Assembly (NCBI RefSeq): GCF_000241055.1 | Contig: NZ_CM001398.1 | Span: 531,190-595,189 of the forward strand | Length of the DNA: 64,000 nucleotides | Reading direction: 5' to 3' | Origin: Oenococcus kitaharae DSM 17330 | Lineage (GTDB): Bacteria; Bacillota; Bacilli; Lactobacillales; Lactobacillaceae | In this document: positions 23,437 to 36,003 of the stretch, in pieces | How positions within the stretch are numbered: position 1 is the first letter of the stretch | How the letters are laid out: each line of letters begins with the position of its first letter | Made by a program: the position numbers and the translations under genes | The notes under the pieces: generated by a model | The model's database searches: none | Seen by the model: only the letters and a program-made list of their open reading frames with translations | What the model was told of the DNA's origin: nothing

Positions 23437-23453
23437 TTTTTTGAGGTGGCTAT

Positions 23454-23825
23454 ATGGCAATAAGCAGTAAAAAGCCAATATACCTGCAGTTAGTCGATCG
23501 AATTAAAAATGAGGTTGCGACAGATATTTTATCAGCCAATGATCAGCTTCCTTCAGTTCGTGAAATGGCCTTGCAGGAGAGAATCAATCCAAATACGGTC
23601 GCAAAGGCGTATAAGGAATTAGAGCGGCAGGAAGTGATTAAGACACTAACTGGCAAAGGCACTTTTGTTACGGGCAACACGCAAAATGTCAAGAATCTGA
23701 ATCAGAACCAACTATTTTCAGAGTTGTCTTCTTCTGTTGACCAATTATTGAAAAATGGCGTAACGCGTAAGCAGATAGAACAATTTGTTGATGATTTGTT
23801 TGGAGGAAAAAATGCTAAAAATTGA
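23454..23825 (+). CDS. GntR-family repressor, YtrA subfamily
   Basis: A 123-residue regulator: winged helix-turn-helix at residues 8-75 (YLQLVDRIKNEVATDIL, LPSVREMALQERINPNTVAKAYKELE) and only a short C-terminal dimerisation helix pair, the YtrA plan. YtrA proteins repress adjacent ABC-transporter operons and respond to cell-envelope antibiotics. GAGGTGG ribosome site; its 3' end overlaps the next ATPase gene by 14 nt. The operator is probably the palindrome at 21656-21676. Confidence 0.9.
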   Translation: MAISSKKPIYLQLVDRIKNEVATDILSANDQLPSVREMALQERINPNTVAKAYKELERQEVIKTLTGKGTFVTGNTQNVKNLNQNQLFSELSSSVDQLLKNGVTRKQIEQFVDDLFGGKNAKN

Positions 23826-24705
23826 AAATTTGACAAAAAAGCTGGAAAACAAGTTGGTCATTGACCATGTCACTTTCTCAATGCAGACCGGTCAGATTGT
23901 TGGATTGGTTGGCCGAAATGGAGTTGGTAAAACAACTCTTTTTCGCTTATTATCAGGAGAATATCTGTCAGATTCAGGCGGAGTTTCTAGCGATGATGCA
24001 GAAAATGCACGAACACAAATCTTCTATCTTGATGCCCCTGATAATTTCACCAACGCTTATTCTGCTGCGCAACTGGCCAGAATCTTTAAAGTAAGTTATC
24101 CCAAATTAGATGTTGAATGGTTTGAAAGCCTGGTTAAGACGAATAACCTGCCTTTGCATAAAAAGATGTCGAGTTTATCAAAGGGACAGCGTGGCCTTAT
24201 TTTGGTGATTGCTGCCATCACAAGCAAAGCAAGGTATATTTTTTTAGATGAACCCCTGGACGGGCTGGATTTAATTGTACGTGATCAAGTCACGCAAATG
24301 CTGATTTCGGCCGTTTCAGATAATCAGACAGGCATTATGCTGGCTTCGCATAATTTAAGAGAACTTGATACGATTGCTGATCGGATTATCTTGATTAAAG
24401 AGGGTCGAATCGAAAAGGATTATTTGCCCGGTGAAGAATTAGAGACGGCAAATGTTGCCAAAATGCAGATGGTCATTGAAGGCGCTCTGCCTAAAGTTGT
24501 CATTGAATGCGGTCATATTCTGGAAAAACGCGGCCACTTATATGTTGTGCTGTTTAAAGATTACGACAGTAAAATGGCAGCGCGCATCAAGCGAAGCAAA
24601 GCCAAATATATTGAAGAGTTACCAGTTAACTCAGATGATATTTTCCGAGCGACCTTTGATGAGGATTATCGCCTGCGTCAGGCAATGCCTAAAGGGAGGC
24701 AGTGA
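23812..24705 (+). CDS. ABC transporter ATPase (YtrB-like)
   Basis: A 297-residue ABC ATPase with Walker A GRNGVGKTT (about 33-41), a shortened signature LSKGQRG and Walker B YIFLDEPLDGLD. A C-terminal extension of about 80 residues follows. ATG 23812 has a GGAGG site; the earlier in-frame ATG at 23785 lies within the repressor gene. The partner permease is encoded immediately downstream, making a second ABC pair in the operon. Confidence 0.85.
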   Translation: MLKIENLTKKLENKLVIDHVTFSMQTGQIVGLVGRNGVGKTTLFRLLSGEYLSDSGGVSSDDAENARTQIFYLDAPDNFTNAYSAAQLARIFKVSYPKLDVEWFESLVKTNNLPLHKKMSSLSKGQRGLILVIAAITSKARYIFLDEPLDGLDLIVRDQVTQMLISAVSDNQTGIMLASHNLRELDTIADRIILIKEGRIEKDYLPGEELETANVAKMQMVIEGALPKVVIECGHILEKRGHLYVVLFKDYDSKMAARIKRSKAKYIEELPVNSDDIFRATFDEDYRLRQAMPKGRQ

Positions 24706-24708
24706 TTT

Positions 24709-26137
24709 ATGAGAGAAACAGTCAAACTTTACTATGAATTGCGCAAAATTTGGATTTGGACACTTTTAGCAATTATCACCATCATTGCGATTAGCAGCAT
24801 GGTGTTTAATATTGGCAGTTGGTATCAAGCTAAACACACTTTTGATAGTCATTTTGATGCGCATCACTATTATGAAATCAGGGATTATGCGCAGACGCTG
24901 CTGAGCAAAAATAAGAGAAAACAAGCCGCTAAGGTGACTAATATTCTCTCAGATACTCAAGGCTTTCATTTTGTCACTAATTCCAAAGTTAGATATGTAT
25001 CGAAAAATGCGGAACTAGCATTTTATATTTTGACAATCTCACCTGATAGTGCGTATAGAAATGTTAGTTATAAAGAAGTGGCCAGATCGCTGCCTGAGAC
25101 ATTTTCAGAATATAGGCATCGGGTTCTTCGTTACTATGTGTCAGCAAATGGTTCAAATGGCAAAGATGTTGTGCAGTATTCTGATGATAGCCCAGATTTT
25201 GTTGTTTCTGGTCTGCCTACTAGTAAACAAATTTATTTGCCGGATACCCCTAGGTTTTCTAAAGATTCCGGGCCTTTCAATAAAGAAGGTTTTTATACAC
25301 ATACTTTCATATTCAAACAGCCTATGGGAGCGGGGCCGGTTGTATTGTCAATTTTGATCGGTGCCATCTTCTTTTTGCTGGATCAGATTCACTGGATTAA
25401 TCCCTATATGTTTCAGCGAAGCAAAGACGGCCGGTACCTGGCCTTGGCTAAATCACTTTGCTGGTTTGTTATTCCGGGCCTGCTATCCTGTTTCTATGCC
25501 TTGGTTGAGTTTGTGTTAAAAGGCTTTTTGGTCCCTTCAGCGTTCGCTAATAGCGATTACGGAGCGATGTTTAGCGGGCTATTGGTTGTGTTGACCCTAG
25601 GGCTTTCTCTGGCAGGTTTTGGCCTGCTGATTGATTCTTTTATTGGCACAATTTTCGGAAAAATTTATACAGCGATTGTCAGCATGTTTGCCCTTGCACT
25701 ATTCATTTCCACGGCCCATATGCTGGGTTCAGGATTAAGCCGCCAGTGGCATTTAAATATGAAACCATTTCTTAATTTTGTGGACGATGCATTCAGTGCC
25801 AATGGCAACGGATTTTCCTGGGTAGAATTATTAATTGCGCTCTTAATGTTGGCTTTGGCCTTTTTCTGGTATAAAAAATATTCATATGATACAGACAGCA
25901 GTTATGTGCGTATGCCGAAATTAAAGAAGCCCTTCTTCTGTTTTGTTGTGCTGCTGGCTGTGTGGGACTTTATTTTGCCCTTACCGCTTGCTGCCTGGAC
26001 ACCTAGCAACGCTTATTTCCAGAGCGGCCAGATATCTTCTATTGTTTGGTGGCTTGCCTGGGGTATTGGCATCACACTTTTCACTGCTTGGCTGATTTTT
26101 AAAAAACCATTCAAATTTCGTTTTTTAAGCAAAAAAA

Positions 26138-26151
<14 letters not shown>
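24709..26151 (+). CDS. ABC transporter membrane protein (YtrC/D-like)
   Basis: A 480-residue membrane protein: one span at about 15-37, a large outside loop of about 170 residues (40-210), then some eight further spans. The arrangement suits the permease of a YtrB-type ATPase, but sequence motifs are poor and I infer its role from position: 3 nt after the ATPase gene and overlapping the next gene by 14 nt. The big extracellular loop might bind a peptide or lipid. Confidence 0.65.
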
Positions 26152-28929
<2,778 letters not shown>

Positions 28930-28933
<4 letters not shown>

Positions 28934-30447
28934 CAACAATTGGACGCAGAATTCCTAACATAATGGGTACGCAGCACCCGGATAACGCCGCAGTGCCATT
29001 TTTTAAACACAGCCAGAGCCCTTTCATTTCGGCTTACAACGAGGTTAAAGAGGCCTTTAATAATTTTTCTGTGCTGGATACAGATGAATATATGTGGGAC
29101 TGGGAAGGCAAACACGCCGATGCTGCTGTAATTGATCGCCTTTATTCAGAAAACTATAGCTATTTTAAGAAAAATCAATTAGGGCGCGACAAATTTTTGA
29201 CCTTCCGTCTGCCCAACATATGGGAAGAAAAAGGTTACAGCCTCATGCAGGCCATGGCCACGATACTGTCAGCCGAAGATTTCGCTAAAGATCTATCTTT
29301 TGATCAAAGACCCTTGTTTGAAGCTATTTTACCCATGGCGCAGTCGGCAGATCAGTTAATTGAAATCGAAGATAAATTTGCCAGTTTGGCGCATTTTAAA
29401 TCCAAAGAATTTACAAGTGGATCTAATAATAATGATCTGCTCTACATGATTCCCTTATTTGAAGGCTTTGAAACACAATTAAATGCACCGAAAATATTAA
29501 AGACCTATTTGAGCATGTACGAAAAACATTTCGGGCAGTCTTTGCAGTATCTGCGCGTTTTCTTAGCTGGTTCTGACTCAGCCTTGAGTAACGGTTTTAT
29601 GAATTCTATTATCGGCAACAAGCTGGCGTTAACGCGTTTGGCTGATTTTTCTGACGAAATTAATCTGCCTGTCTTTCCAATTGCAGGAACCGGGTCAACT
29701 ATTTTCCGTGGCGGCCTGTCGCCACTTTGGATTAAAAGGTATTTGCAGGAATTTCCAGGCTTGAAAACGGCTACTGTCCAGTCGGCTTTTCGTTATGACT
29801 ATCCGACTAACCAGGTTCAAGCGGCAATCAAAGAGCTGCGCGTTGGTCTGCAGGAAAGCAAGCCTTTGTCCATGAGCGGAGAAGAACAGCAGATTTTGAT
29901 TGACGTGGCTAAAAAATCGGCCGTTTATTATCACGAAACGCTAGATCAGCTGATTGTTGATCTGCAACCTGTGTTTGATGCATTTCCTAAAAGACGCGAT
30001 CGTCGTCAGCATGTCGGTATTCTGGGTTATTCCCGCCAGGTTGACGGCTACAAAATGCCGCGTGCGATTACTTTTACAGGCAGTCTTTATTCGGTTGGTG
30101 TGCCACCGGAATTCATTGGTTTTGGCCGGGCATTAATGAATTTGAATGCCAAAGAATTAGCGATTTTTGTGCGTCATTATCCTAATCTAAAGCATGATTT
30201 CGTCCATTTGGCTAAATATATCAGTCAAGATGCTTTGAACACTTTGATTCAAGGCAATCCTGCCTGGGCTGAAGTACGTCAGGATATTCAGGACATGCAG
30301 AAGATTTTGCAGTTTGAAATTGGGCCAAGTAATGAGAATGAAGAGGAGCATGCAAGGCTCGCTTCTGATTTGGTTAAAATATCAGATGCGACGACACGAA
30401 CCCTGTTGATTGAAAAACAAGCTCTTCTCAGGAGATTCTTAGGTTGA
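28930..30447 (+). CDS. ppcA: phosphoenolpyruvate carboxylase, archaeal type
   Basis: A 505-residue archaeal-type PEP carboxylase, which makes oxaloacetate from PEP and bicarbonate. The opening IPNIMGTQHPDN, MWDWEGKHADAAV (about 57-69), AGTGSTIFRGGLSP (about 254) and QSAFRYDY are hallmarks of the PpcA family, about half the length of the ordinary bacterial enzyme. It is known from archaea and a few bacteria, including Oenococcus and Leuconostoc. Here it supplies C4 acids to an organism with an incomplete TCA cycle. Strong AAAGGAGA site within the end of mvaA; its stop overlaps the start of the sirtuin gene. Confidence 0.95.
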
Positions 30448-31148
30448 TCGTTACCAAAGAAATTCAAGAGTTGTTTGATCAAGCTCAGCATATTGTTTTT
30501 ATGACCGGCGCAGGTGTCTCGACTGCTTCAGGTATTCCTGACTACCGTAGTAAAGGCGGCCTTTATACGACGAGTGAATTGGATCGGCCGGAGTATTTGC
30601 TAAGTCATACTTGTTTTGAGACCGAACCGGAGCGTCAATATCGTTTTATGAAGGAAAACATGTACTTTCCGCAAGCTAAGCCGAATATTATTCATGAAAA
30701 AATGGCTGCTTTTGCAAAATCGGGCAGGGCGCGCACTATCACGCAAAACGTTGATGGCCTGCATACGCGTTTGGATCCCACTGTGATTGAATTTCATGGC
30801 TCATTGTATCGCGTGTACGCCCCGATTGACCATAAAACTGTACCGGTAACCGACTATCTGACATCGATGTATCGTAAATCTGATCATGCCTTGCTGCGCC
30901 CTGATATTACTTTTTATGAAGAAATGCCGCAGCATGTCGAACAAGCAGTTGCCACGGTGGCGGCTGCCGATTTGCTTGTGGTTGTAGGGACGAGTTTTCA
31001 AGTCTATCCTTTTGCCGGCCTGATCAATTATGCCCAAAATTCTGCAGTTAAAATTTCTGTTAATATGGAGCATATCAACACGACTGCGCCCATTAAACAG
31101 ATCATCGGCGATGCAACCGAATTCTTTTCAGAAATTCACTTGCGTTAA
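30444..31148 (+). CDS. sirtuin-family NAD-dependent deacylase lacking the zinc cysteines
   Basis: A 234-residue SIR2-family protein starting at TTG with an AGGAG site 9 nt upstream. GAGVSTASGIPDYRS (about 23-37), TQNVDGLH (about 97-104) and catalytic His in EFHGS (about 113-117), and VVVGTSFQVYP are intact, so NAD binding and deacylation are plausible. However, between EFHGS and RPDITFYEE, where most sirtuins have two CxxC zinc pairs, there is no cysteine at all. The only cysteine (about residue 53) is elsewhere. Partners may include PEP carboxylase or the synthetase encoded in the same operon. Confidence 0.9.
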   Translation: MIVTKEIQELFDQAQHIVFMTGAGVSTASGIPDYRSKGGLYTTSELDRPEYLLSHTCFETEPERQYRFMKENMYFPQAKPNIIHEKMAAFAKSGRARTITQNVDGLHTRLDPTVIEFHGSLYRVYAPIDHKTVPVTDYLTSMYRKSDHALLRPDITFYEEMPQHVEQAVATVAAADLLVVVGTSFQVYPFAGLINYAQNSAVKISVNMEHINTTAPIKQIIGDATEFFSEIHLR

Positions 31149-31157
31149 GATGAATTT

Positions 31158-32048
31158 ATGAATAATCATCAAACTTTTAACTATTCGTCTTCCGATCACA
31201 AATACTGGTTAGGTATTTCGATCAATTTAATTTTTATTATTTTTGAAATCCTGTGCGGTGCTTTCGCTAATTCTCTGGCACTGGTTACTGATGCCATTCA
31301 TAATTTAGGTGATGTTCTCGGACTGGTAATTGCCTTAGTAGCAGTCGTTTTATTAAAACGCAAGCCGACCAAACGGCACACATATGGTTTTTACAACACG
31401 ACTATCCTAGCAGCCTTCATCAATTCATTAATTTTGGTGGCAAGCCTCTCGATTGTTATTTGGGAGGCTCTTCTGCGTTTTATTCATCCAGAAAATCATA
31501 TTGACGGTATGCTGGTTGCTATTGTTGCTTTAATTGGTGTGTTCGTAAATGGCTTTACAGCTTATATTTTTGAAGCTGGTGCGTCTAAAGACCTCAATGA
31601 AAAAGCTAATTACTGGCATTTTTTGGCTGACGCTCTGATTAGTTTGTGTGTTGTTGTTTCTGGCCTGCTAATTGTGTGGACCGGCTGGCGTGTAATTGAT
31701 CCAATTGTGTCAATTGTGGCTGCTATTTTTGTGCTGCGTGAATCCTGGAGAATTTTCCACGATTCTTTTGATTTGATTACTAATGGCGTGCCCGAAGGAA
31801 TTGAAGAGGAGGAAGTCGAAAAATATTTGCTGAGTTTTCCAAATATTGAAAAAATAAATGATATGCATATTTGGGCGCTATCGACAACCGAAATCGCTTT
31901 ATCAGCACATTTGCAATGTGAGGATCCGCAGCAGTATGTCGAGATTTTAGATGCAGCCACAGATGGCCTACGAAAAAAATTTGCCATTGATCACGTTACG
32001 CTGCAATTAGAGACTAAGCAGAAAACACATATAGAATCGGATATTTAG
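31158..32048 (+). CDS. cation diffusion facilitator (CDF) transporter
   Basis: A 296-residue CDF exporter with six spans followed by a cytoplasmic domain of about 90 residues. The metal-site signatures VTDAIHNLGDVLG (HxxxD, about 43-50) and HFLADALISL (about 155) are those of zinc/cobalt exporters of the CzcD/ZitB type, consistent with Zn2+ export by proton antiport. It is the last gene of the trpS operon; a TAAGAT box ending 6 nt before the ATG could also give a separate leaderless transcript. Confidence 0.9.
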   Translation: MNNHQTFNYSSSDHKYWLGISINLIFIIFEILCGAFANSLALVTDAIHNLGDVLGLVIALVAVVLLKRKPTKRHTYGFYNTTILAAFINSLILVASLSIVIWEALLRFIHPENHIDGMLVAIVALIGVFVNGFTAYIFEAGASKDLNEKANYWHFLADALISLCVVVSGLLIVWTGWRVIDPIVSIVAAIFVLRESWRIFHDSFDLITNGVPEGIEEEEVEKYLLSFPNIEKINDMHIWALSTTEIALSAHLQCEDPQQYVEILDAATDGLRKKFAIDHVTLQLETKQKTHIESDI

Positions 32049-32143
32049 TTTTGGAATTTGCGCAAATTGATGGGAAAGCCTGGTTTAATTGCCTTTTTCA
32101 CTCGATTTTTCTTTGATAACGTCATGAGAAGCGAATTTTAGTG

Positions 32144-32337
32144 TATAGTGTTAGTCGAGTTAGTTCTTATTTATCAGCTATCCACATACCAGTGGATTGA
32201 CAGATATGATAAACAAGTAATAACTCACAGTAAGCTGAAAATCAGGCATTTCGACTAAAAGTATATTTTTATAGCTCTTTTTGTTTTCGCCTTTTTTAAG
32301 TGTCTCTTTTTCAGAAAATAGAGAGGTGGTATTGATT
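32144..32337 (+). promoter_or_regulatory. mntH leader with conserved RNA-like element
   Basis: A TATAGT -10 box (32144-32149) is followed by a leader of about 180 nt. Its first part folds as GAGTTA/TAACTC, CTT/AAG, TTTATCA/TGATAAA and an apical ATCCAC/GTGGAT hairpin, with conserved unpaired bases GCT and TTGACAGAT. The same helix-loop sequence occurs in the leader of ahpC (38261-38421). It does not resemble the yybP-ykoY manganese riboswitch. Confidence 0.6.
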
Positions 32338-33936
32338 GTGAGTGATAATGCTAAAAGCAGGACTCATAGGGATCATGGGTTGATTCACTATGCCAACGGG
32401 CCTTCGTTGGAAGAAATTAATGGAACTGTTACAGTCCCAAAAGGAAAGGGTTTTTGGCGGACGCTATTTGCTTATTCAGGACCAGGCGCACTAGTTGCGG
32501 TTGGCTATATGGATCCCGGTAACTGGTCGACTTCGATTACTGGCGGACAAAATTTTCAGTATTTACTGATGTCAACGATTCTATTATCCAGCTTGATTGC
32601 GATGCTGCTGCAGTATATGGCTGCTAAGCTAGGTATTGTCTCTCAGATGGATTTGGCCCAAGCTATCCGTGCTCGGACCAGTAAATCCCTCGGAGTTGTT
32701 TTATGGATTATGACTGAACTTGCGATTATGGCGACCGATATCGCGGAGGTTATCGGCGCTGCGATCGCGTTGTATCTCTTGTTTCATATTCCGTTAGTCA
32801 TTGCCGTCTTTATAACGGTTTTCGATGTGCTGCTGCTATTGCTGCTAACGAAAATCGGATTTAGAAAAATTGAAGCAATTGTGGTGGCTTTGATTTTAGT
32901 TATCCTATTTGTATTTGTTTATCAAGTTGCTTTGTCAGATCCTAATTGGGCAAACGTTATTGGCGGACTGGTACCTAGCGCGAAAGCGTTTGCCAGCACA
33001 CCACATATTGGTGGCCAAACACCATTGACTGGTTCTTTGGGAATTATCGGTGCGACAGTTATGCCGCATAATCTGTATCTGCATTCAGCTATTTCGCAGA
33101 CCAGAAAGATTGATCATAATGATGAAGAAGATGTTGCAAGAACGGTCCGTTTTTCCAGTTGGGATTCTAATATTCAATTAACAGCTGCTTTCTTTGTTAA
33201 TGCACTGTTGCTAATCATGGGTGTCGCAGTCTTTAAGTCTGGTGCTGTTAAGGATCCTTCTTTCTTTGGTTTATTCCAGGCTTTATCTGATACTTCGACT
33301 CTGAGTAACGGTATTTTAATTAGTGTTGCAAAGACTGGCATTTTATCAACTTTGTTCGCTGTGGCTTTGCTTGCTTCTGGTCAAAATTCTACTATTACCG
33401 GTACGTTGACCGGTCAGGTTATCATGGAAGGCTTCGTCCATATGAAGATGCCTCTATGGCTGCGTCGTTTGGTAACACGTTTAATTTCTGTTATTCCTGT
33501 TCTAATCTGTGTATCAATGACGAGTGGTGAAAGTGCCATTGCCGAACATGAGGCTTTGAACACGTTAATGAATAACTCACAAGTTTTCTTGGCCTTTGCG
33601 TTGCCATTCTCAATGCTGCCTTTGTTAATGTTTACGGATAGCAATATTGAAATGGGTACGCGTTTTAGGAACGCAGCGTGGGTCAAAGTTCTTGGTTGGA
33701 TTTCTGTTGTAAGTTTGACTTTCTTGAACCTGCTGAATTTGCCTGGCAATGATGGCCAGATTGCTGCTTTCTTTGGTGATAATGCCTCTAAAAGTGAATT
33801 AACATTAGCAAATATCATCGCTTGGGTGCTGATTGTTGCTATCTTAGCTTTGCTGGCATGGACTATTTATGAAATCATGAAGGGCAACAGGCGCTATCGT
33901 CTTGAACATCCTGCAGCAGAAGTTAGCGCTGAATAA
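32338..33936 (+). CDS. mntH: Nramp-family Mn2+/divalent metal transporter
   Basis: A 532-residue proton-coupled manganese importer of the Nramp family with 11-12 spans. The metal-binding DPGN motif in YMDPGNWSTS (about 55-64) and MPHNLYLHS in span 6 are intact. The GTG start at 32338 is preferred because GAGGTGG lies about 9 nt upstream. Lactic acid bacteria lacking superoxide dismutase rely on high Mn2+, so this fits the neighbouring peroxide-defence genes. The last 20 residues are cytoplasmic and charged. Confidence 0.93.
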   Translation: MSDNAKSRTHRDHGLIHYANGPSLEEINGTVTVPKGKGFWRTLFAYSGPGALVAVGYMDPGNWSTSITGGQNFQYLLMSTILLSSLIAMLLQYMAAKLGIVSQMDLAQAIRARTSKSLGVVLWIMTELAIMATDIAEVIGAAIALYLLFHIPLVIAVFITVFDVLLLLLLTKIGFRKIEAIVVALILVILFVFVYQVALSDPNWANVIGGLVPSAKAFASTPHIGGQTPLTGSLGIIGATVMPHNLYLHSAISQTRKIDHNDEEDVARTVRFSSWDSNIQLTAAFFVNALLLIMGVAVFKSGAVKDPSFFGLFQALSDTSTLSNGILISVAKTGILSTLFAVALLASGQNSTITGTLTGQVIMEGFVHMKMPLWLRRLVTRLISVIPVLICVSMTSGESAIAEHEALNTLMNNSQVFLAFALPFSMLPLLMFTDSNIEMGTRFRNAAWVKVLGWISVVSLTFLNLLNLPGNDGQIAAFFGDNASKSELTLANIIAWVLIVAILALLAWTIYEIMKGNRRYRLEHPAAEVSAE

Positions 33937-34041
33937 TAAATTAATCTCTTCAAGTGAAAATTAGATTATTATTTCCGTGATGATACACGGATATAATATG
34001 ACCTAGGAGTAGGAAATTGTCTCAGAAAGGATGATATAAAA

Positions 34042-34488
34042 ATGTCTGAAAAACCAGTGGACAAGGTTTTTAACCGGATTCTGGTTGGTGTTGATGACTC
34101 AGCGGACGCTCAATTAGCTTTCCAGTATGCTGTACGAAGAGCTGCTAAGGACGGCGCTGTCTTGATCATTACATCGATTTTGGAAAACGATGAAATGAAT
34201 GTGTACCAAGCTTTAACAAAGGATTATGTGCATGGCGAGCGTGATGAATTGGAAGAGCATCTTAAACAATATCGCGATATTGCTGTGGCAGGCGGCGTTA
34301 AAAAAGTGGAAATGATCGTTGATGAAGGCGATGCAGGTGAAACTATTGTCAAGAACGTGATTCCAGCTGCCAATGCTGATCTGCTTGTTATCGGCTCTTT
34401 GTCAAAGAGGGGAATCAGCAAGTATTTTGGTTCTCAAGCTGCCTATATGGCTAAGTATTCACCGATTTCTGTGCTCATTATTCGATAA
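34042..34488 (+). CDS. universal stress protein, UspA family
   Basis: A 148-residue Usp: ILVGVDDSADAQLAFQYAVRRA at the start and the ATP-binding signature VIGSLSKRGISKYFGSQAAYMAKYSPISVLII at the end (G-2x-G-9x-G(S)). It is a cytoplasmic stress protein of unspecified action. A TATAAT box lies at 33992-33997 with an inverted repeat CCGTG/CACGG in the spacer just upstream, possibly an operator. Ribosome site AAAGGATGA is somewhat distant. Confidence 0.92.
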   Translation: MSEKPVDKVFNRILVGVDDSADAQLAFQYAVRRAAKDGAVLIITSILENDEMNVYQALTKDYVHGERDELEEHLKQYRDIAVAGGVKKVEMIVDEGDAGETIVKNVIPAANADLLVIGSLSKRGISKYFGSQAAYMAKYSPISVLIIR

Positions 34489-34510
34489 AAAACAAAAAAT
34501 TTGAAAGCGT

Positions 34511-34538
34511 GAAAATGGATCTTTGAATCCGTTTTTTT
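34511..34538 (+). terminator. terminator after usp
   Basis: GGAT CTTTGA ATCC followed by seven T. Confidence 0.65.
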
Positions 34539-34560
34539 ATAAACTAGATGGGACTTTAAC

Positions 34561-35241
34561 ATGAACTTAGCTGAAAAAATTAATGTTATTCGTGCGAGTG
34601 TCATGGGTGCTAATGATGGCATTATCTCAGTAGCAGGTATTGTGCTCGGTGTTTTCGCTGCGACCAGCGAACGTACCAACAGCAATTGGGCAATTTTAAT
34701 CGCCGGTTTTGCCGGTACACTTGCCGGTATGATTTCAATGGCTGCCGGGGAATATGTATCTGTGCATGGACAGCGTGATGCTGAAAATGCGGCTATTCAA
34801 TTTGAGAGCGTTTTAAATAAAGAAAATATGGGTCAGCAGATCATGGCTGTCGAACAAGATTTAGAGACTCAGCAAATTTCCCACGGTTTGGCTCACCAAG
34901 CTGCCTTGGAGATGATGCAAAATAAACCAATCGAAACGGCGGTTCGCGTTAAACACGGTTTTAGCATGGACAATCAGATTAGCCCTTATTATGCCGCTGC
35001 TGCCTCTTTTATTAGTTTTCCCTTGGGTGCTTGTTTGCCCATGGCGGCGATTCTGCTGGTTCCTAAAGTCATGAAGATTGCATCCACGTATACGGGTGTT
35101 TTAATTGCCCTTGTTTTGACCGGTTTTTTTGCAGCTAAAATCGGTAATGCCAACGTCAAAAATGGTATTACTCGCAATGTTGTGGCTGGCCTCTTCACGA
35201 TGACGGCAACGTATTTGATTGGAGGGCTATTCGGTAGATAA
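34561..35241 (+). CDS. VIT1/CCC1-family metal transporter
   Basis: A 226-residue membrane protein of the CCC1/VIT1 family of Fe2+/Mn2+ transporters. The first span has VMGANDGIISVAGIVLG, and after it GTLAGMISMAAGEYVSVHGQRDAE, the conserved metal-site region; a cytoplasmic domain with glutamates (about 85-130) and three more spans follow. These proteins move iron or manganese out of the cytosol. It is directly joined to a second family member, and its stop abuts the next start. Confidence 0.9.
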   Translation: MNLAEKINVIRASVMGANDGIISVAGIVLGVFAATSERTNSNWAILIAGFAGTLAGMISMAAGEYVSVHGQRDAENAAIQFESVLNKENMGQQIMAVEQDLETQQISHGLAHQAALEMMQNKPIETAVRVKHGFSMDNQISPYYAAAASFISFPLGACLPMAAILLVPKVMKIASTYTGVLIALVLTGFFAAKIGNANVKNGITRNVVAGLFTMTATYLIGGLFGR

Positions 35242-35942
35242 TGTTCAACCTTGCAATTAAAAATAAAAACAAAAATCAACAAAGTCTCGAACAGAAAATG
35301 AATTCTGTCCGTGCTGGCGTTCTAGGATCCAACGATGGTATTTTGACGGTTGTTGGCGTCTTGTTTTCGACGGCTGCAGCTACAACTGATAATTTTATTA
35401 TCTTGATAGCGGGATTTGCCGATCTGCTTGCCTGTGCGTTTTCAATGGCTGCCGGCGAATATGCCTCTGTGTCTGCACAAAGAGAAACAGAAAGGGCTGT
35501 TGTTGGCAGCGAGCAGAAGCGGATCAATACAGATAAGAATTATTCGCGCCGTATTATCATAGCTGGCTATGTTAAAAGAGGTGTTAGCCAAATAACGGCC
35601 GAAAAGATCGCCAATGAGCTGATTGCCAAACACGAAATTGTCTCGGTTGTCTATGAGAAATATACGCTTAAAATTGGTGAGTATGTTAATCCGTGGGATG
35701 CAGCCATTAGTTCTTTGTTCAGTGCAGGCTTAGGCGGTATCTTTCCACTAGCGGCGATGTTCTTTTTGCCAGCCAGCGTGAAATTTGTTGGTACAATTTT
35801 GGCAACTACTTTAGCTGTCGCCATCACGGGTAGTTTGTCAGCTATTCTAGGAAAATCGGATTTGAGAGCAGCTGTGGTCCGAAACGTGGTTATCGGATTA
35901 ATTACAGTTGCCATCCATTATTACGTTGGTAAATTGTTTTGA
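35241..35942 (+). CDS. VIT1/CCC1-family metal transporter, second copy
   Basis: A 233-residue paralogue of the preceding gene with the same plan: VLGSNDGILTVVGVLFS, then CAFSMAAGEYASVSAQRETE, a charged cytoplasmic part and three C-terminal spans. The two proteins differ widely in sequence, so this is an old tandem duplication; because family members work as dimers, a heterodimer is possible. The ATG overlaps the last base of the first gene's stop. Terminator at 35953. Confidence 0.9.
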   Translation: MFNLAIKNKNKNQQSLEQKMNSVRAGVLGSNDGILTVVGVLFSTAAATTDNFIILIAGFADLLACAFSMAAGEYASVSAQRETERAVVGSEQKRINTDKNYSRRIIIAGYVKRGVSQITAEKIANELIAKHEIVSVVYEKYTLKIGEYVNPWDAAISSLFSAGLGGIFPLAAMFFLPASVKFVGTILATTLAVAITGSLSAILGKSDLRAAVVRNVVIGLITVAIHYYVGKLF

Positions 35943-35952
35943 TGATAGTATT

Positions 35953-35986
35953 AAAAAAACAGTTCTCTATTGGGAACTGTTTTTTA
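35953..35986. terminator. bidirectional terminator
   Basis: ACAGTTC / GAACTGT stem with A-run and T-run, between convergent genes. Confidence 0.85.
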
Positions 35987-36003
35987 TTCATTCAATATAT
36001 GCT

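Noticed and set aside
32151-32258. Outer helix TTAGTCGA / TCGACTAA closing the mntH leader
   Set aside because: The 5' arm lies mostly upstream of the expected transcription start and the ahpC leader has no equivalent, so it was not included in the proposed RNA element.
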